Positions 48,101 through 61,271 of a DNA stretch of 64,000 nt are shown here, piece after piece. The notes below the pieces were generated by a model. It was not told where the DNA came from, ran no database searches, and was given only the letters and a program-made list of their open reading frames with translations. Position numbers and translations under genes: made by a program. The stretch's first letter is position 1. Each line of letters starts with the position of its first letter. This DNA comes from Strigops habroptila (Eukaryota > Chordata > Aves > Psittaciformes > Psittacidae), in assembly GCF_004027225.2 (NCBI RefSeq), contig NC_044279.2, positions 40,696,744 to 40,760,743 of the forward strand. The letters run 5' to 3'.

Positions 48101-50842
48101 TTGAGCAGTGGGTGGTTTTCTGCTTGTCTTTATGCATAAAGGTAAATGTCAGCAAAATGAATGGAGCTTTGGATGTTACTTATGTATTTGACGAACCCCT
48201 TATACTCTCTCTATCAAGTATATTGTGAGCGCTTGACTAGATTTTTCAACCGCTTTATAAGGAGCAGCAAGAAACCCAGATTAAAGGTTGCTAAGTTACA
48301 AACCAGATAAGACATAGGCATATTTCCAAATTTATACAAACACCATGCCTAAATTCAAGAGAAGCATAAGAAGCGGTCTGAGCTCAAGAATAGGTTAGTG
48401 TGCAAAATGGATTTCTCTCTCTATTTCTCTGCATGGCTTTATTTCCAGAGATATTTCAGAGGGGCATTACAGCATTCAGAATCTATTACAACATGCCAAG
48501 TATGAGAGAAATAATGCCTAAGACCCAGCATGGGGGCTTTTTAATGGTAATACAAATATTGTACAGCATTTCCCTCCCCGAGTCAAGCTGGGCTTGTCTT
48601 GAATACAATCTTCCTACAAATACAAACATGTACATCCTGGGTGCGCAGGCCCTTGTTACAATGGGGACAAAGTAGAACTGTCTTCATACACAGATAGCAT
48701 AGACATTAATCCGACGATTGAAGAAATGGTATTTTGAACCATGCAAATTCCAGTTCAAAGAAGGAATCCTTCTCAGTATAGAGGTCTTTGTTATCAGCCC
48801 ATGTTTAGCTAATAAATGGTTTATTAAAATGGCATGGCTGTGAGTGGCTTACATACATATTACTGGGTTTGGAGCAGTCCAAAATTACAGCTTACAGTTA
48901 GAGAAGCTGTTAGGAGATGTTTGTGTGCAACGCACAGGGAAACAGTGCATGGAAAGATGGAGCTTTCCTATAGACAAGAGCTCTTTAGCTTGCTTAAGTT
49001 CCTTTATTTTGGTCTCATATTGCTAGTAGGCATTATCACGGATGGCTGTTCTAAGATCTCAGTGTTCTTTAGTGAGAGAAATGCTGCCGAAGCATTCATC
49101 CCCCAGACTGGAGGTGGAGCCGTTTGGTGTGAGCGCAGGTGGGCTGGCAGGTACCCTGTGGCTGGCACTGTGTGTTCACGTGGCACAAAGCCATAAGCCC
49201 AGCGAGCATTCCTGACACAGTGTGTGCTACAGAGTCCTACTGCAGGAGAGAGCAAACTAACTACTTTAAAATACCCAGTGAAGAAATAACTCTACGTTTT
49301 GCAGGCTAGCTTTTGCCTTCAGAAAGGCTAACCAGAGACAGTTATCAGGCGATTTCCTGCATGTATCTAGCCTTATTCAGAAAAAAAACCTAGTAAATTG
49401 GAAAACTTTAATTGAATTCCACCTACACATGGCATGATGGCTAGAAAAGACTCTGGCAGGGGCTGGCTAACTGGGGAACAGAAGCACATTGCCCACAGCC
49501 TCATGCCCTGCTCTTTATGCAGGTCCAGCAAAACTAGGCAGAGTTCTGCTACACCAGATTGATGCCTCCAGGGGATTTCTAGAAAAAAAAGGTCAACTAG
49601 GGCCTTCTGGCTTAATTCTGGTAGTTAAACACAGATAGCCACCTGACTTCCAGACCATGGACACCCTCAGCTTGGCTTGATCACTACTTGGAGCTCAGCA
49701 GCATAAAGTCTTAATAGAAAGCTGTTGTTGGGCTGTACTTACTTTGTACTTTTTTTTCTTTTTAAGTAGTGTTTTCATTTAGATGAAAGAATGACAAAAT
49801 CCAACCTGAATCCCATTCTTTCTTCTATTTAATCGCCAGCTCTTGTGCTTTCAAGCAGTTTTAAGGTAAGGGTAATTATCATGAGAGGAGTTAGGAAGCA
49901 TGAAATAGGGCTTTTTTCTTGCTGGGAGCCAAAAAGGTGCTTCAAAAGCCTTGGCAGGCCAGACAGTAAAACACACCTTAATGTTACTCAGCTATAACAA
50001 GAAGAAAAATGGCATGGACCTAGATCATGTAGTGGAAGTTATGGGCATTATTTGGCCTATGAACTGTCTGTGCTCCTGTCTGCTAGCCAGACAGAGTACC
50101 AGGGGCCAAAGTCCTGTGGTTTGGGCATTGATTTAGGTCCAGCTTGGTCACAGGTACTAAATTTGTGCTAGCTTTCAGTCACAGCAACAAAATGCTCATT
50201 AGAAACAGTGTGCTTTAATTTGGAAATGCTTTTTTCAGTTACACTTCAGAATTTTTCCACTTAGAGATCAGACTTATCATACTCAGTAAAGATGCACTTC
50301 CCATCAATGTTTTATTTTCATTGATGTGAAGCCTATTTCCCTTCTTAGCTCTGAGACTTATGTCCTAGAGAGAATGACACCTGCTGGTTCCTCTGCACTG
50401 GTAGGACCACTGCATCTGTCTGCACCAGCAGTTCATCAGATGATACACACCTGATCCTTGCTGCTCTGAGTAAAGTCAGAGTACCTACTCACAGCTGCAG
50501 TCAAACTGACAATGTTTTGTAATCATTGTTATGAGTTTTTTGTAGACACACAAAAATTACATCTTTCTATCGTTCCTTGCTCTAGGAAAGATGCCACCCT
50601 GACAACATCCAACAGAAATGAACCCTGCTGCAGGCTTGTTTTGGACTGAACCTTTGAGTCATTAGTCTTATAGATAAGAGCTCTGTTTTTTCTTTGTGTG
50701 TTTACCAACAATTTAATCTCTCCCTGACTGACAGCTCTTGAGTAAAAACCTTCAGTCTGTGCTCCTGGAGATCTCAGTCATTCCAACAACCAGCGCCACC
50801 ATTTTAATCATTTCAACTCTCCTTTGTGCATCTGCTGTGGTG
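45171..50842. other. Gene-free stretch
   Basis: No gene or interspersed repeat recognised. Bases 45550-46110 are somewhat GC-richer and hold overlapping plus-strand frames without recognisable domains. Bases 47930-48000 contain a TCF/LEF-like ATCAAAG with GATTAAAT. Confidence 0.4.
46942..46983 (-). other. Candidate small exon (42 nt)
   Basis: On the minus strand an acceptor (TTTATGCCTCCTTCAG) and a near-consensus donor (TTCAAG|GTAAGTAC) bracket 42 nt with one open frame (AVESSEETWLLLQ). No partner exon was found. Too short for the open frame to be evidence. Confidence 0.1.
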
Positions 50843-50923
50843 GCGATAAGGTCTCCCCTGAGCCTCCTGTTCTCCAAACTAAACAACCCCAGTTCCTTCA
50901 GCTGCTCCTCATAAGACTAGTTC
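50843..50923 (-). mobile_element. CR1 LINE ORF2 fragment
   Basis: On the minus strand about 80 bases encode SYEEQLKELGLFSLENRRLR followed by GDLIA with no stop or frameshift. This is the conserved segment of CR1 ORF2 between the reverse-transcriptase domain and the C-terminal end. Similarity stops abruptly on both sides, so it is a small fragment of a once longer insertion or a deletion remnant. Confidence 0.85.
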
Positions 50924-51019
50924 ACTTGTACATGGAAGCCAAACCCCAAATCAGTGATGTCATTGATCTTGAAAGAGGTGCTGCCTGAAATTCTGCTCTT
51001 CAAGTTGTGACACAGGCTT

Positions 51020-51100
51020 CGCGGTCCTTTGTAGAGCAAAATACCTGTTGATTGCAATGGGAGTTTTGCCTGAAGTATCTAATTCTTGATGGCTATGCGT
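51020..51100 (+). repeat. Possible ancient amniote repeat fragment
   Basis: GATTGCAATGGGAGTTTTGC followed by CTGAAGTA resembles a TTCAATGGGAGTTTTGCCTGAGTAA block that I associate with old interspersed repeats of reptiles and birds. It is a single short match from memory and may be wrong. Confidence 0.3.
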
Positions 51101-54100
51101 GAGTCCATGTCACACTAACTACACATGCCACATGCCAAAGGACTTTTTGTCAGACCTTTGTATTTAAATTTATCAGGTTTGGTGAATAAAAGAAAATACG
51201 CTTTTATTTGGGGGTGGGAGGTAGTGGTGTATATTAAGACCTTTATTTGGAGATTATTTTCTAGGTACTACTGCTTCTTGTTCTAAATGGGACAAGATAC
51301 ATTTATATGAGCACTGTCACTTGTGTCTCCTGTTGGTCTCTGGAGAGTGTGTTACAAAAATGCAAACATCATGATACCTTGCTGTGAGACTAGGAAAGAG
51401 AGTTTCAGAACATCTCTGTATTTGATATATCCAGACATCTGCCGGTCTGGCTGTCTACATACAGATTCATAAATAATAAAATATTTACCCATACTTACTG
51501 AGTTGGAACAATAATTGGAAATACAACTCCAATTACATGCTCGAAGTAGGTGGATTTTATGTTGTGACTGTCATTTGGACAAACCCCTTCACTCAGAGTA
51601 AGGTCCAGGTGACTTGTAACAGGTCCAGATGAGTTTTGAATGTCCAGGAAAGAAAAGATTTCACAGCCTGCCTGGGTCACTCTTGTAATGTTTTAATGCC
51701 ATGACAAAAATTTTTCTAGTACCTTGGAAATAGACATTTCCTTTGTTGCCGCTTGTGCACATTGCCTTTTGTGCTTCATTAGGTACCTCCAAGCAGTGTC
51801 TGGCCCCATCTTCTTTCTGCTTTCCCATTGTGTAAATGTCTCTTTCTTGTTTTTCTCATCTTCTTTCTTCTGACAGATTTTTCTCATAGGAAAAAAAGAT
51901 TTAATGCCTTCCCTTTCTTAGTCCCCTTCTAAAATGCTTTGTTCTTAGCTGTGGCCATGTAGAAGTACATGGACTTCAGCGAATACTTGAGCCCAAATTT
52001 AGTCACAGGACCTTCCTGAGATGTGTATATTATTCTTAAATTACTTTTTTACATTTCACCTTTTGCAATTCTCACTGATCTCTCTCACCCAGAAGCTTTT
52101 AAACCTTAAAAAGAGCAGTATAGCAAGGTGTTAAACAACAGTGGCCTTTAAAGCTTCTTCCGTTCATACCCATCTTCTCTTTCCTGCTCCCTAGAAAAAA
52201 AATGAGGCTTTGTGAAGAATGAAATCCCATGGGAAAGCTGATGCAGGGATTATGACATCAAATTTAATGGGGCAGTCGCTGCCATGTCTGAAGTAAGGGC
52301 TGCTCTGCAGCTTTTTTCAAATCTCGGGAGGACCAAAGTCATTTGGGGCTGGATGGGTTTTGATTAACTGTGCTTGTCTAGCTTGAATTTGATGCTGAAG
52401 GTTCAGTCACCTAGGGTCTTTTCTAATTCACAGCCTTACTGGTGACTCAGTCATCCTGCAGGTTGCCTTCCTTTTCCATTGATTGCATAGCAGAAAAGCT
52501 GAGATGAGATTTGCCATTTTTAGGCAGCTAACTTTAGAAGAGATGAATCACACCTCACTAGTGTGGTGCTTTCTTCCTATCATGAGTCCTGTATGAGTTG
52601 AATCCCTGCATCCCCTAACTTACCCAGAAACTTAAGTGGCTTTTGTGAAGTTTTCTGCAGGAATCCCTCCTCACTGGCCCAGATATAAAACTCAAATATG
52701 CGAGTGATGTCCAGCATTACCCACATCGGACCAAATACAAATGCATGCTTATGGAACAAGAGCAATATTTCACACCCAAAGCCCCCTATCTAAACTTACT
52801 CCTATCAAGATTTTATTTATGACTTACTGTATCTTTAGAAAATCTCACGGTAGTTTATAAATTACACTGAAGGAGATTACAGAGTGTGCACCCTAACCTA
52901 AACTGTGATTTACAGAGAGGTTGGAACTCATTACAGAAAACAGAGCTGAGTGGGAAAGGGGAACCAGATCCACAACTAAGGAAAAGGAGCAGGAATTACC
53001 ATGATTCTTTCTAATGTTAACTGTGATAAAGCCACAGAGGTGTAGCACAGCTCTGTTCTACTTTTATGAGATTGCATTCACCAACAGTGATTTCAGAGGT
53101 ACGTGAGAAATTCCCTTATTTCTGAAGGATTCCAAACAAGAAAATTCAAATCAGTATAAGCTGTGGCAAACCAGACACACAGTGTCAGAGACCCACAGAG
53201 GTATGGATTTTTTAGACTCACTGTAAATGGGGAAAATAAACTTTCACTGCATATTTCTATTCTAATTTTCCACATAAAGTACATTTTCATATTCTGCCTA
53301 CATGCTCATACTACATTTATTATGTATGTGTTGAAAACAAAGAAGCCACATGCAGACACACAGCCACACCCCGTCCCCAGACCTGCTTCCCCCCAGCTAT
53401 GGCATGGGAGCTGCAGCCTACCAGCCGCTCCCCGGGGGGTGGGTTTAATAGGGACATGCCGAAGTCGGCCGCTGTATCTGTAGCACATATGCATTCGTGG
53501 AGAATCCATGCATAATCAGGCCAGCAGGGACATCAGAAAGCCAAAACCACCACACAACATCTCCATAACAATATATAAGTCCGTGGTGGTTACTAATACG
53601 ATTCTGCAGATGGAGAACCACAGGGGCTCAAGACCAGTGGGGAATCTGGGATAACTAAAAGTTAAAAAAACAAAATGAAAAATTAATCTATATCAAACAT
53701 GAGAGATTTAAGTGAAGTTTGTGTGAGGAATACATGGACGAAATGGGTCTGTTCAGAAACAGACAGATTTAGTCAAAGGTTTAAATTAAACCTAGGAATA
53801 AAATTCCAACATGTTTCCTGGTAATATGCAGGAGCCAGGCAAGCAGCAATGATTTCCTGCTTGCTAATGAAGCAAACAGATAAGAGAGTGAAAAGACCCG
53901 GGCTTTCTGGTGCTCAGTTTCCTCTCACTGTCACTGGTTCAGTCCCTTCCCATCTCCTTTCCTCTATTTAATTAAAACATGTTAATGGCAATACCTATCA
54001 ACTAGCAGCTTTGCATTCACCATCCGTATCTCTCAGACTAGCCGTCGAGTCAATCTGACGGATGAGGAAAGTTGTTTGGCTTTTGCAGTCATTTAGCTGC

Positions 54101-56099
54101 AGCCTTCATGTGTCTGCAGTGTGATGCAGAAGTGATGGGAGCCATTCCCATGCCAGGGGCTTTGGAGGAGAAGCCTGTAATTGAGCACTCACTGCTCTGT
54201 AGGCATCCATCCAGACCTGCTTTAGTGTGCCTTGCAGTTAACAATCAGTTTTCTGCTTTTTAAAAACTGTTTGTAGCACTCTGTCTCTAGTAAGGAAACT
54301 TCTAAATAGTGTTTTTTCTCTGTTGGTTTTTGTTTCAAATGTAATTTGCAAACAATGTAGATCACTGTGCTCCAGGGAAAGGTAGTTATGGGAGAGGAGT
54401 AGGGGATTTATCTATTGTTTTAAAAGAGAAAAGGAGGTCATAAGCAGTATTGTGAGAAAAACAAATAACTGCAGATCTTTAGATATTCTTGGCAAAACAC
54501 TCCAAAACCCCAAAACCAGTAAACCAGTTCTGAACTGAGGAGGAACCATGCATGAGGCCATTGAATAAATAAAATGGTTTTTTTCTGAATGTATTCAGTA
54601 ACACTGGCTAGCTGCTATGTTCAAGTAAAAGTGATTGATAGAAACAAGATCTGATTATTTTATTTTTCATGTAGAGCTGTCATGCATCAAAGAACTTCAT
54701 ATACACCAGTGAAGTCTCCTGACACCACACTGGGCAAATAAGCATTACATATCAGATGGGTAAAAGGAGACTTGAGCTGAACAGAAGTGGCCTCCCTGGA
54801 AATACAGTCCAGCAGCCTCCTTCTCCGATAAGCATCCTCAGCCTCTTTCTTCATCCTTCCTTTTTCAGCTGTAACATGTTTGTTGCAGTCACAGCAGGAA
54901 CGTTACCCTGGGGGACAGGAGCAGGACTGAAGCACCAGACATGGGCTCTGCCACCATTGCCCTTATGCCATGCTGGGGAACGTGATGTCAAGCCTCCCAC
55001 ACCACTCCTCAGGGAATAGAAGCCCATGCAATGTCCACTGGAAACAAAAGTAGCCAGAATTATCATCCTGCAAGAAGTGCTGAGAACCCCACTGAACTAC
55101 ATGTCATGCAAACACATCACTACCTCATGCCTTAGCTGTTAGGGTATTTTTTAGTCCTACTGAATGCACCCAGCTACAAGCATTTAGGGTCAAAATCTAA
55201 GCTGCAGGATTTTTCAAGGAAGCCAGTTCTTCGGTCTCACACCTACCCTTTGAAAAATGACAGTAAGAAGCAATTCTAATTCATATAGAAATCAACTAGT
55301 GCACTTGAAATTGAAATTTCGAAATGACTATCAGCATCTATCTGAAAGATGCTGTTTTGCTTAATGTGCACTAGAAATATAGAGAGGTCAATTTCATCGG
55401 CAGTGAGTGTTTTTCCTCTGGCTTTAACACCAAACTTCTCAATCTAAGAAATAATTTCAGTCGTTTGACTCAGTGTTAGATAAAATACTTAGTTCCCTGC
55501 ATAAACCAGATGGAGGGCCAAAGTCTTTCTCCTATAACCTGCAGAAATTGCTGGAGTTACTCCAGGGATGCATTTAGTCCCTTCTGTTCAAAATTTAAGA
55601 CCTGCTGTTTGTCTGACAGCGCAGGTAATTGCTACAGCTGGAGCAAGGCTGTATCTCACTGTCCCCAGCCTCAGCCCCTCCTCTGTTCTCTTTTCCTGCA
55701 GCAGAAGCACAGTGAATCCCTCAGAGCATGCCAAGGGATGGATCCAGCACTAAATTCTCAAGTGATGGCAGCTGGTGGAGGAGGTCTCTGCAACCTGCAG
55801 CACATCCTGCACTGGTTTCCCTGAAGGAAAGGAAGGGTAAGATCTCATCCATGGGAGCAGCTTGAGGAAATCCAGATAGCTCTCCTCTGCTAATCCCAGA
55901 TAGCAAGTACAAACCCTCCTGTGGTAGGGTCATCTTAAGGGCTTTTTCCTCCTCTTATCTGGCCCTCAGACCTTGGTGTGGCTCCTGTTTCACCCTTGGA
56001 GGTTGCTCATTTGGCCACAGGATGAAGAGAGACTAAAGGCAGTCACCTTCCAAATATACCAAGGTGAAAGCCTCTTTGGAAGAAAGAGACAGAAAAGGG
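51101..56099. other. Gene-free stretch
   Basis: No gene recognised. Bases 53365-53475 are a GC-rich island-like patch with several CpGs (CCCCGGGGGG, GTCGGCCGC) followed by a small palindrome, TATGCAT/ATGCATA, at 53488-53514. Such a patch may be a decayed GC-rich repeat, but I cannot name one. Confidence 0.4.
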
Positions 56100-56260
56100 C
56101 CACTAAGGAAATGATATTAACTCTGTTTTACAGCTGGAAACCTGAAGCTCAGAGCTGAGATCCCCACAGTGGTGATTTATGCGAGACCATGAGCTCACCC
56201 AGTCCCATGGTGGGGTACGAGCCAGACCCCTCCACCTACTCTGACTGCAGCATCTCTATC
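56100..56260 (-). repeat. Degenerate MIR-like relic
   Basis: Read on the minus strand, the words fit the MIR SINE order. In plus-strand coordinates GTTTTACAGCTGGAAACCTG then AGCTCAGAGCTGAGA (56125-56160) correspond to the complement of the usual CTCAGTTTCC-CATCTGTAAAA core, and GTACGAGCCAGACCCC (56215-56230) to the complement of the tRNA-like GGGTTCGAATCC part. Heavy divergence is expected for so old an element. Recalled-consensus evidence only. Confidence 0.4.
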
Positions 56261-58522
56261 ACACAGCTATACCTACGTAACACTGAAACCTTCTTGAATG
56301 GGAGAAAAATGATCATTTGCGCATAGAGATGAGATGTTTCTCAGCGTCCAGGCTTCCTTCAGGCTGTAATCATTCCTTGACAAACAGCTGTGAAAAGGGG
56401 AGGATCAAAAGGTGAATTGTTGGACGCTGTACTAAGAATAAATTGGCCAGCTTTCTGTTACACCGTTCTGTTGCTGCACAGATACGTATGCTCACTCATA
56501 AACCCAAATGCCAACAGATTACATTTCCTTCCAAATAGGACCATCTATGAAAATATATATCTTGATCTTGAATTAGAAAAATCCATCAGTTTTTCTTCTC
56601 CCCGGAGGTGTACGGACAAACATGCATAAGTGTGTGCAGACATCCATCTATGGTGCAGTACACTACAAACAAAATGTGTAAGTGGAATTATTATATCTAA
56701 AGTAGCACAAACAAGAGATACATTCAGCAGCTCCCCGAATTCCAACACCTTCTGGCTGCATATCTGAGTTCCATAAATTTTCAGTCTTATTGTTACAAAT
56801 CATTTCAATATGCAATCATTCACTTAAACTGATTTTAGCCAGATTAATCTTACTTCTTCATATTAGACACATCTTTCACGCAGTGTAAAGCAATAATCCA
56901 CTTGTAATGCTTACTGATGTTGGCTCTCATCAAAGAGACAGGCAGAGAATTGTGTTAATGGCAATAATGGAGAGAGAACGCCTGTTGGGTGGCAGCACTG
57001 CGAAGGGTTTTCTACCTGCCTGCTGCAGGACTGAGATCCATGAATTTCAGAGCTGCTTGTGTCTTTATAGTTATCATGGAGGTATCTCTCAGCCAGTACC
57101 AATTAACGACAACTGTAATGTCTTTGAAGAAGAATGTCAGTACCATCTGTAATTTCTGGAAAGAGAAAAACCTGCGGACTTAAGTCTTCTGCAGCATGGC
57201 AACCTCCATCATTATAACCAACACAAAAGCATACCAATATTTTATCATTTTCACTTCCACCCATTACACTTGTTTGTTGTCTAGTATGTGTTGGAATATG
57301 TGGATTTTGATGTTTGAAGGGCAGGATTTATCCAGTTGTTTCACTTCTTCCTTGTTGGTGGAGCAGCAGTGGTCCCTCATTGCACACTGGGAAACACTAT
57401 TGCTCAGTTTGCTCTGCCCCAGCTCCAAAAAGTCCTTGTCTTCCTCAGAACAGCTGTGATGATGCAAATAACAGCAGTCATTTTGACCACCCAAAATACC
57501 ACGTCTGGCCTTGACTTAAATAAAGTCAATTTCCTTAAATAAAAAGATTAAATATTTGAATTAACAGTGTGCTATTGGGCTGACTTAAACTCTTTAGGCA
57601 GTGAAACAGCATTATTACATGAGCTGCAAAAGGACAGATTTGCCAATAATGCCATGTTTCAATCATTCTAATAGAAAGCCCAGGATACAAAACTGACCAA
57701 TGTCTGTTCCCAGTAATGTGTGGGTATTTTTCCTGGGATAGAAGGAATTAAATAGGTGTTCAGTTAAAACCAATGGTGTTTAACCTGTAAAAACATGTTA
57801 TAGATCAGTCATTTCACACAAGCCTTCCAATGCTACCTGGTATTTCCAAGCACAGGCTTTAAAATCTAGACAAAGACCTTGCAAGTACTTTTGCATGTGT
57901 CCTTCTTGCTGGAGTACTCTGGAATGGACATGCAGAAACACAGCCCTTCTTTTGTTCAGATGAATCTGGAAATGAAGACCCAAAATATGCAGTTTGGCTG
58001 AAGGGCTGTGGGGAGAGCAGAGCTACAATGGACATTACATCAAATATAAAATGTTTGCCCTATTCAAAGCAAAATTTCCCTTTTTTTCTGAGCTCCAGTG
58101 TCCTGGATGAATGAGAAGCAGCTTTTTTTTCTGCTCTGAACTCTCTTAATGGCTATTTTAATGACTGTCTCCTCAAGTCTACAGGCAGCTGTATAATTAC
58201 AGAATACCAATGTTTATGAAAGCCCAGCATATACCGTGATAATGACACAATTCACTATTTATGAGGAGCACATTTTTTGTACATACCAACACATAGTAAT
58301 CACAGTAACTACTCTTTTGGTACTCCGACTAATTTTAAAGGACAATGAGCAGGATTTCCTTGAAACTTAAAATCCAGAGACTATTCACCCCTTATCCTTT
58401 CAATAACTTCAGACTCAGCATGTAGTAGTAGTAAGGAAGAACTATGAGTTCTTATTCTTGAAAAATCATTGCTGATTTGATGGGGTGAGGGATATTTTTA
58501 AGGTGCTGTGATTGTTTTGCAG
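56261..58522. other. Gene-free stretch
   Basis: No gene or interspersed repeat recognised. Confidence 0.4.
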
Positions 58523-58620
58523 GTAGTGGGGAGCCCGACAAGATGTGCAGTGGGGAGAGAATGCTCCAGCTTTCACACAATAGCTCTGTGATTGGAAGAA
58601 CATTGGCGAAGGGAGAAGAG
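58523..58620 (+). other. Candidate exon (98 nt)
   Basis: An acceptor (GCTGTGATTGTTTTGCAG ending at 58522) and a donor (AAGAG|GTGAGC, GT at 58621) bracket 98 nt. The open frame reads SGEPDKMCSGERMLQLSHNS and continues to GEE at the donor, leaving phase 0; two CpGs are retained. In phase 0 it could join an acceptor at 61270-61271, where the frame stays open for 27 codons. No product is recognised and no first exon is identified. Confidence 0.17.
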
Positions 58621-60267
58621 GTGAGCAGAGCACCAGATTCCCTTTGCCTCTCAAAATCCTTTTCTCAGCAGCAAACTCCAAAGTCTCTGTTTAGAAAATT
58701 GCTCACAAACAGAGGCACTGCTTGATGGTAGGGCCTGTGAGATGAAGCTGTTGTTGAGATCAAAGTCAGTTTTTCTGCAAGACTTTGATGACTCAAATAC
58801 ACCTACTCTGTAGTTTTGGTGGAATTTAGCCAGTGGGCATTGGATCCAAAAGCCTGTGAGGATGGGGCAGGACAGACATCATGGAGGGAGGGACCACACT
58901 GGCAAGCTTTGTTTCCATGTAGTAAGGGAAAGGTTACTAATTTGAACATTAAAGAAGATGCTCCTGCCTACTGCTGACTTCTGTACTTCCATGTTCAGGT
59001 CACAATTATATTTACCACATAATTGCAACCAGAGGAGAACCTTGGGTTTATATCTTATTCAACAGAAAACTCTCTGCTATTGCGATGTTTTCTGATACTA
59101 GAAATGATGGTAGAAATGACATCATTAGCTCACACCATATCCTGCAGAGCCTGTTTCCCTAAAACGTGTTATAGAACAGTATTCATCCAAAGTAACAAAA
59201 GGTGTAAAGTAAGTTGAGTAATATTGAATCAAATAGAGAAAATATTCATTCTTCCTGGGAATGACCACACAGATATTTAATGCAGTTTAAATGATGTATC
59301 CTAAATCTTTTCCTTCAGGTAATTTGATTACTGTTCCTGACCAGCCCCATGCAATAATCAGATGTTCTCTGCTGGCATATTAACCAGGCTTGCACTTAGG
59401 AGTCTGCTCTGAAGATCTGAAAAAAGATTCCACCAAATCCACTGGGCTTTGCATCAGATACCCAGCTTTCAGGGCTGGCTGAAAGGAGCCTGAGGAGCAG
59501 ACGGGTGGCCTGCCCTGCTAAAACATCATGTAACATAACACAGAACATCCACATGATGTCAGTGCGAAGGCTCATCTGGTCCAGCTTTCTCTCTCCCATG
59601 CACACCATTATGGGAAAGGAATATAAGCACAAAGCAAAATGTGTTTGCTCTTGTGTGTGGAGTGGGGGGAGGTACAAAAGTAAAGGAGGGGAAGCCATCT
59701 CTCTATACCTCCAAAGCAATAGGAGAAGCCCTGAATATAGGCTATACAGGCTATAACCAGATATTCATGTTTAGTGGCCACCAATGGACCACTCTTGCAT
59801 GAATTTATTTTTCCCCTCCTTAAATTTTTTATACCCATTAGCTCCATGTAAAAAGACCTTTTGTTTAAATCCATTACGCTTTAGCCACAGGTACCTGTTG
59901 TGTTCCTTGTCCTCTTCTGGCTTTCTGTCCCCAAGAACAGCAGTGGCTTCAGTATCTGAGGTAATAAGGTAACAGTAGCAGAAATGAAGCTTTTTATTAC
60001 TGTTATTTACTTAGGGGGTGGGCAAGCTGTCGAGATGTCAATGATTAGTTACCTAAAGAAAAGAAACAAAAATGAACACATTTTCAAGTAGAGTGATATG
60101 TAATGGGCCGAGTGGAGTCAGGAGCCCTGTCTTTCCCTCCAGTATTTGATCACCTCATTCAAAATCTCTCAGTTTCTTTTCCAATGTGTGAAACAGAAAC
60201 AGAAATGTGTAGCAGAAATGACAACATGGACTACTATAAATAGAATTTTTATAATATTTTGAAGTTT
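58621..60267. other. Gene-free stretch
   Basis: No recognised gene or repeat. Opposing short open frames at 59396-59972 look like chance. Confidence 0.4.
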
Positions 60268-60273
60268 TTTATT
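60268..60273 (-). promoter_or_regulatory. AATAAA hexamer downstream of the minus-strand candidate exons
   Basis: A canonical AATAAA on the minus strand, about 235 bases after the TGA that would end the spliced frame and 130 after the end of the alternative frame. Position is its only support. Confidence 0.2.
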
Positions 60274-60508
60274 ACAGTATAAAAGGCAAATAAATGGGGT
60301 TTCTTTGCCCTTACTGTAAATGCATTGCATTGGCACTGTTCTTACTTAAATGGGTTAAACTACTACATGTGTGTACATACATACACATAAAAATTATTAA
60401 ATTTCTAAATATACTTGCAAGGAATTGTAAAATAGTAGTTACCAACTTCTTTAGATCCTGCCCTTCTCTTCTGATTGTTACTGGCGTAACTTCTGATGCT
60501 TAATTTTC

Positions 60509-60593
60509 TCATGGTGCGAGTTTGCTTTTTTGCTCGATTTCTCTTTCGTGCACTGAGATGAAGAACTTCTGTGACTGGAGCAAGCTCATTTTC
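60509..60593 (-). other. Candidate terminal exon, coding part
   Basis: On the minus strand a strong acceptor (TTCCCATACCCTCTCACAG ending at 60594) opens this segment. Joined to the candidate exon at 60661-60733, the first G completes a Pro codon and the frame continues as KMSLLQSQKFFISVHEREIE to a TGA at 60511-60509. A second frame through the same bases is also open, running to 60405 and strongly basic (RKRNRAKKQTR). Four CpGs lie within about 85 bases in a region where CpG is otherwise rare, which may hint at constraint. Product unrecognised. Confidence 0.22.
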
Positions 60594-60660
60594 CTGTGAG
60601 AGGGTATGGGAACAGGAAATAAAAACTGGCTTCTGTTGAACAAAATGTACCTATACTTAC
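60594..60660 (-). other. Putative 67-nt intron
   Basis: It starts GTAAGTATAGG, ends with a pyrimidine-rich tract and CTCTCACAG, and has a TTCAAC branch-point-like word between. At 67 nt it is near the lower limit for vertebrate introns. It contains an in-frame stop, so the two flanking frames can only be joined by splicing. Confidence 0.2.
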
Positions 60661-60733
60661 GGTACATATGTGAAAGCTTCATTAGCAGTGATCCATGAAA
60701 CTAGATCTTTGACATGAAAGCCTGAAGTAGACC
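60661..60733 (-). other. Candidate internal exon (73 nt)
   Basis: On the minus strand the acceptor CCCTTTTCTTCTATTTCAG (ending at 60734) and donor CC|GTAAGTA (GT at 60660-60659) are both near consensus. Of three frames only one is open, reading STSGFHVKDLVSWITANEAF and leaving two bases that pair with the first base of the next candidate exon. Upstream partner unknown; a possible donor CTATCAG|GTGGTG lies at about 60867. No family recognised. Confidence 0.22.
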
Positions 60734-61271
60734 CTGAAATAGAAGAAAAGGGTCACATTTGCAAATATATATTCAACATTTGTGATTGATTCCAACAGTG
60801 TTTGCTGAACAACAGTGCATGCAGATTTTGTTTTGCGGTGAAATGCTGCTCTTGCCACCACCTGATAGGAAGACTGAGTCAACAGTTAAACAAAACGATC
60901 CAGTAAGCAACTGTTATCATGACATAGAATTGTCTCTTGCTCAGTAAGTTTGAATCAAGCATGCTGAACAAAAGACTGATATTTTAAAAAGTTTTTTAGG
61001 AGACTGAATAATGACAACCTTGGGTTTACAATTTTGTTTCTATGATTCTTTCTCCCTTCCTCTGTCAACCAAAAATCCCTCAACTCTTAGACATGATTTC
61101 TGTTTCTTATTAACCTCCCTTTTTTCATGGAATTCAGAGTTTATGTGGGTAGTTCATACCTTAATTTTCTACGCAAGTTCAAGTCTCTTTATTAACACTG
61201 AGCATGTATATGGTTTTTGACTCAAAAGGCATAATCTTTCCTTCATTACTTTTTTTTTTTTTTACCCCCAG

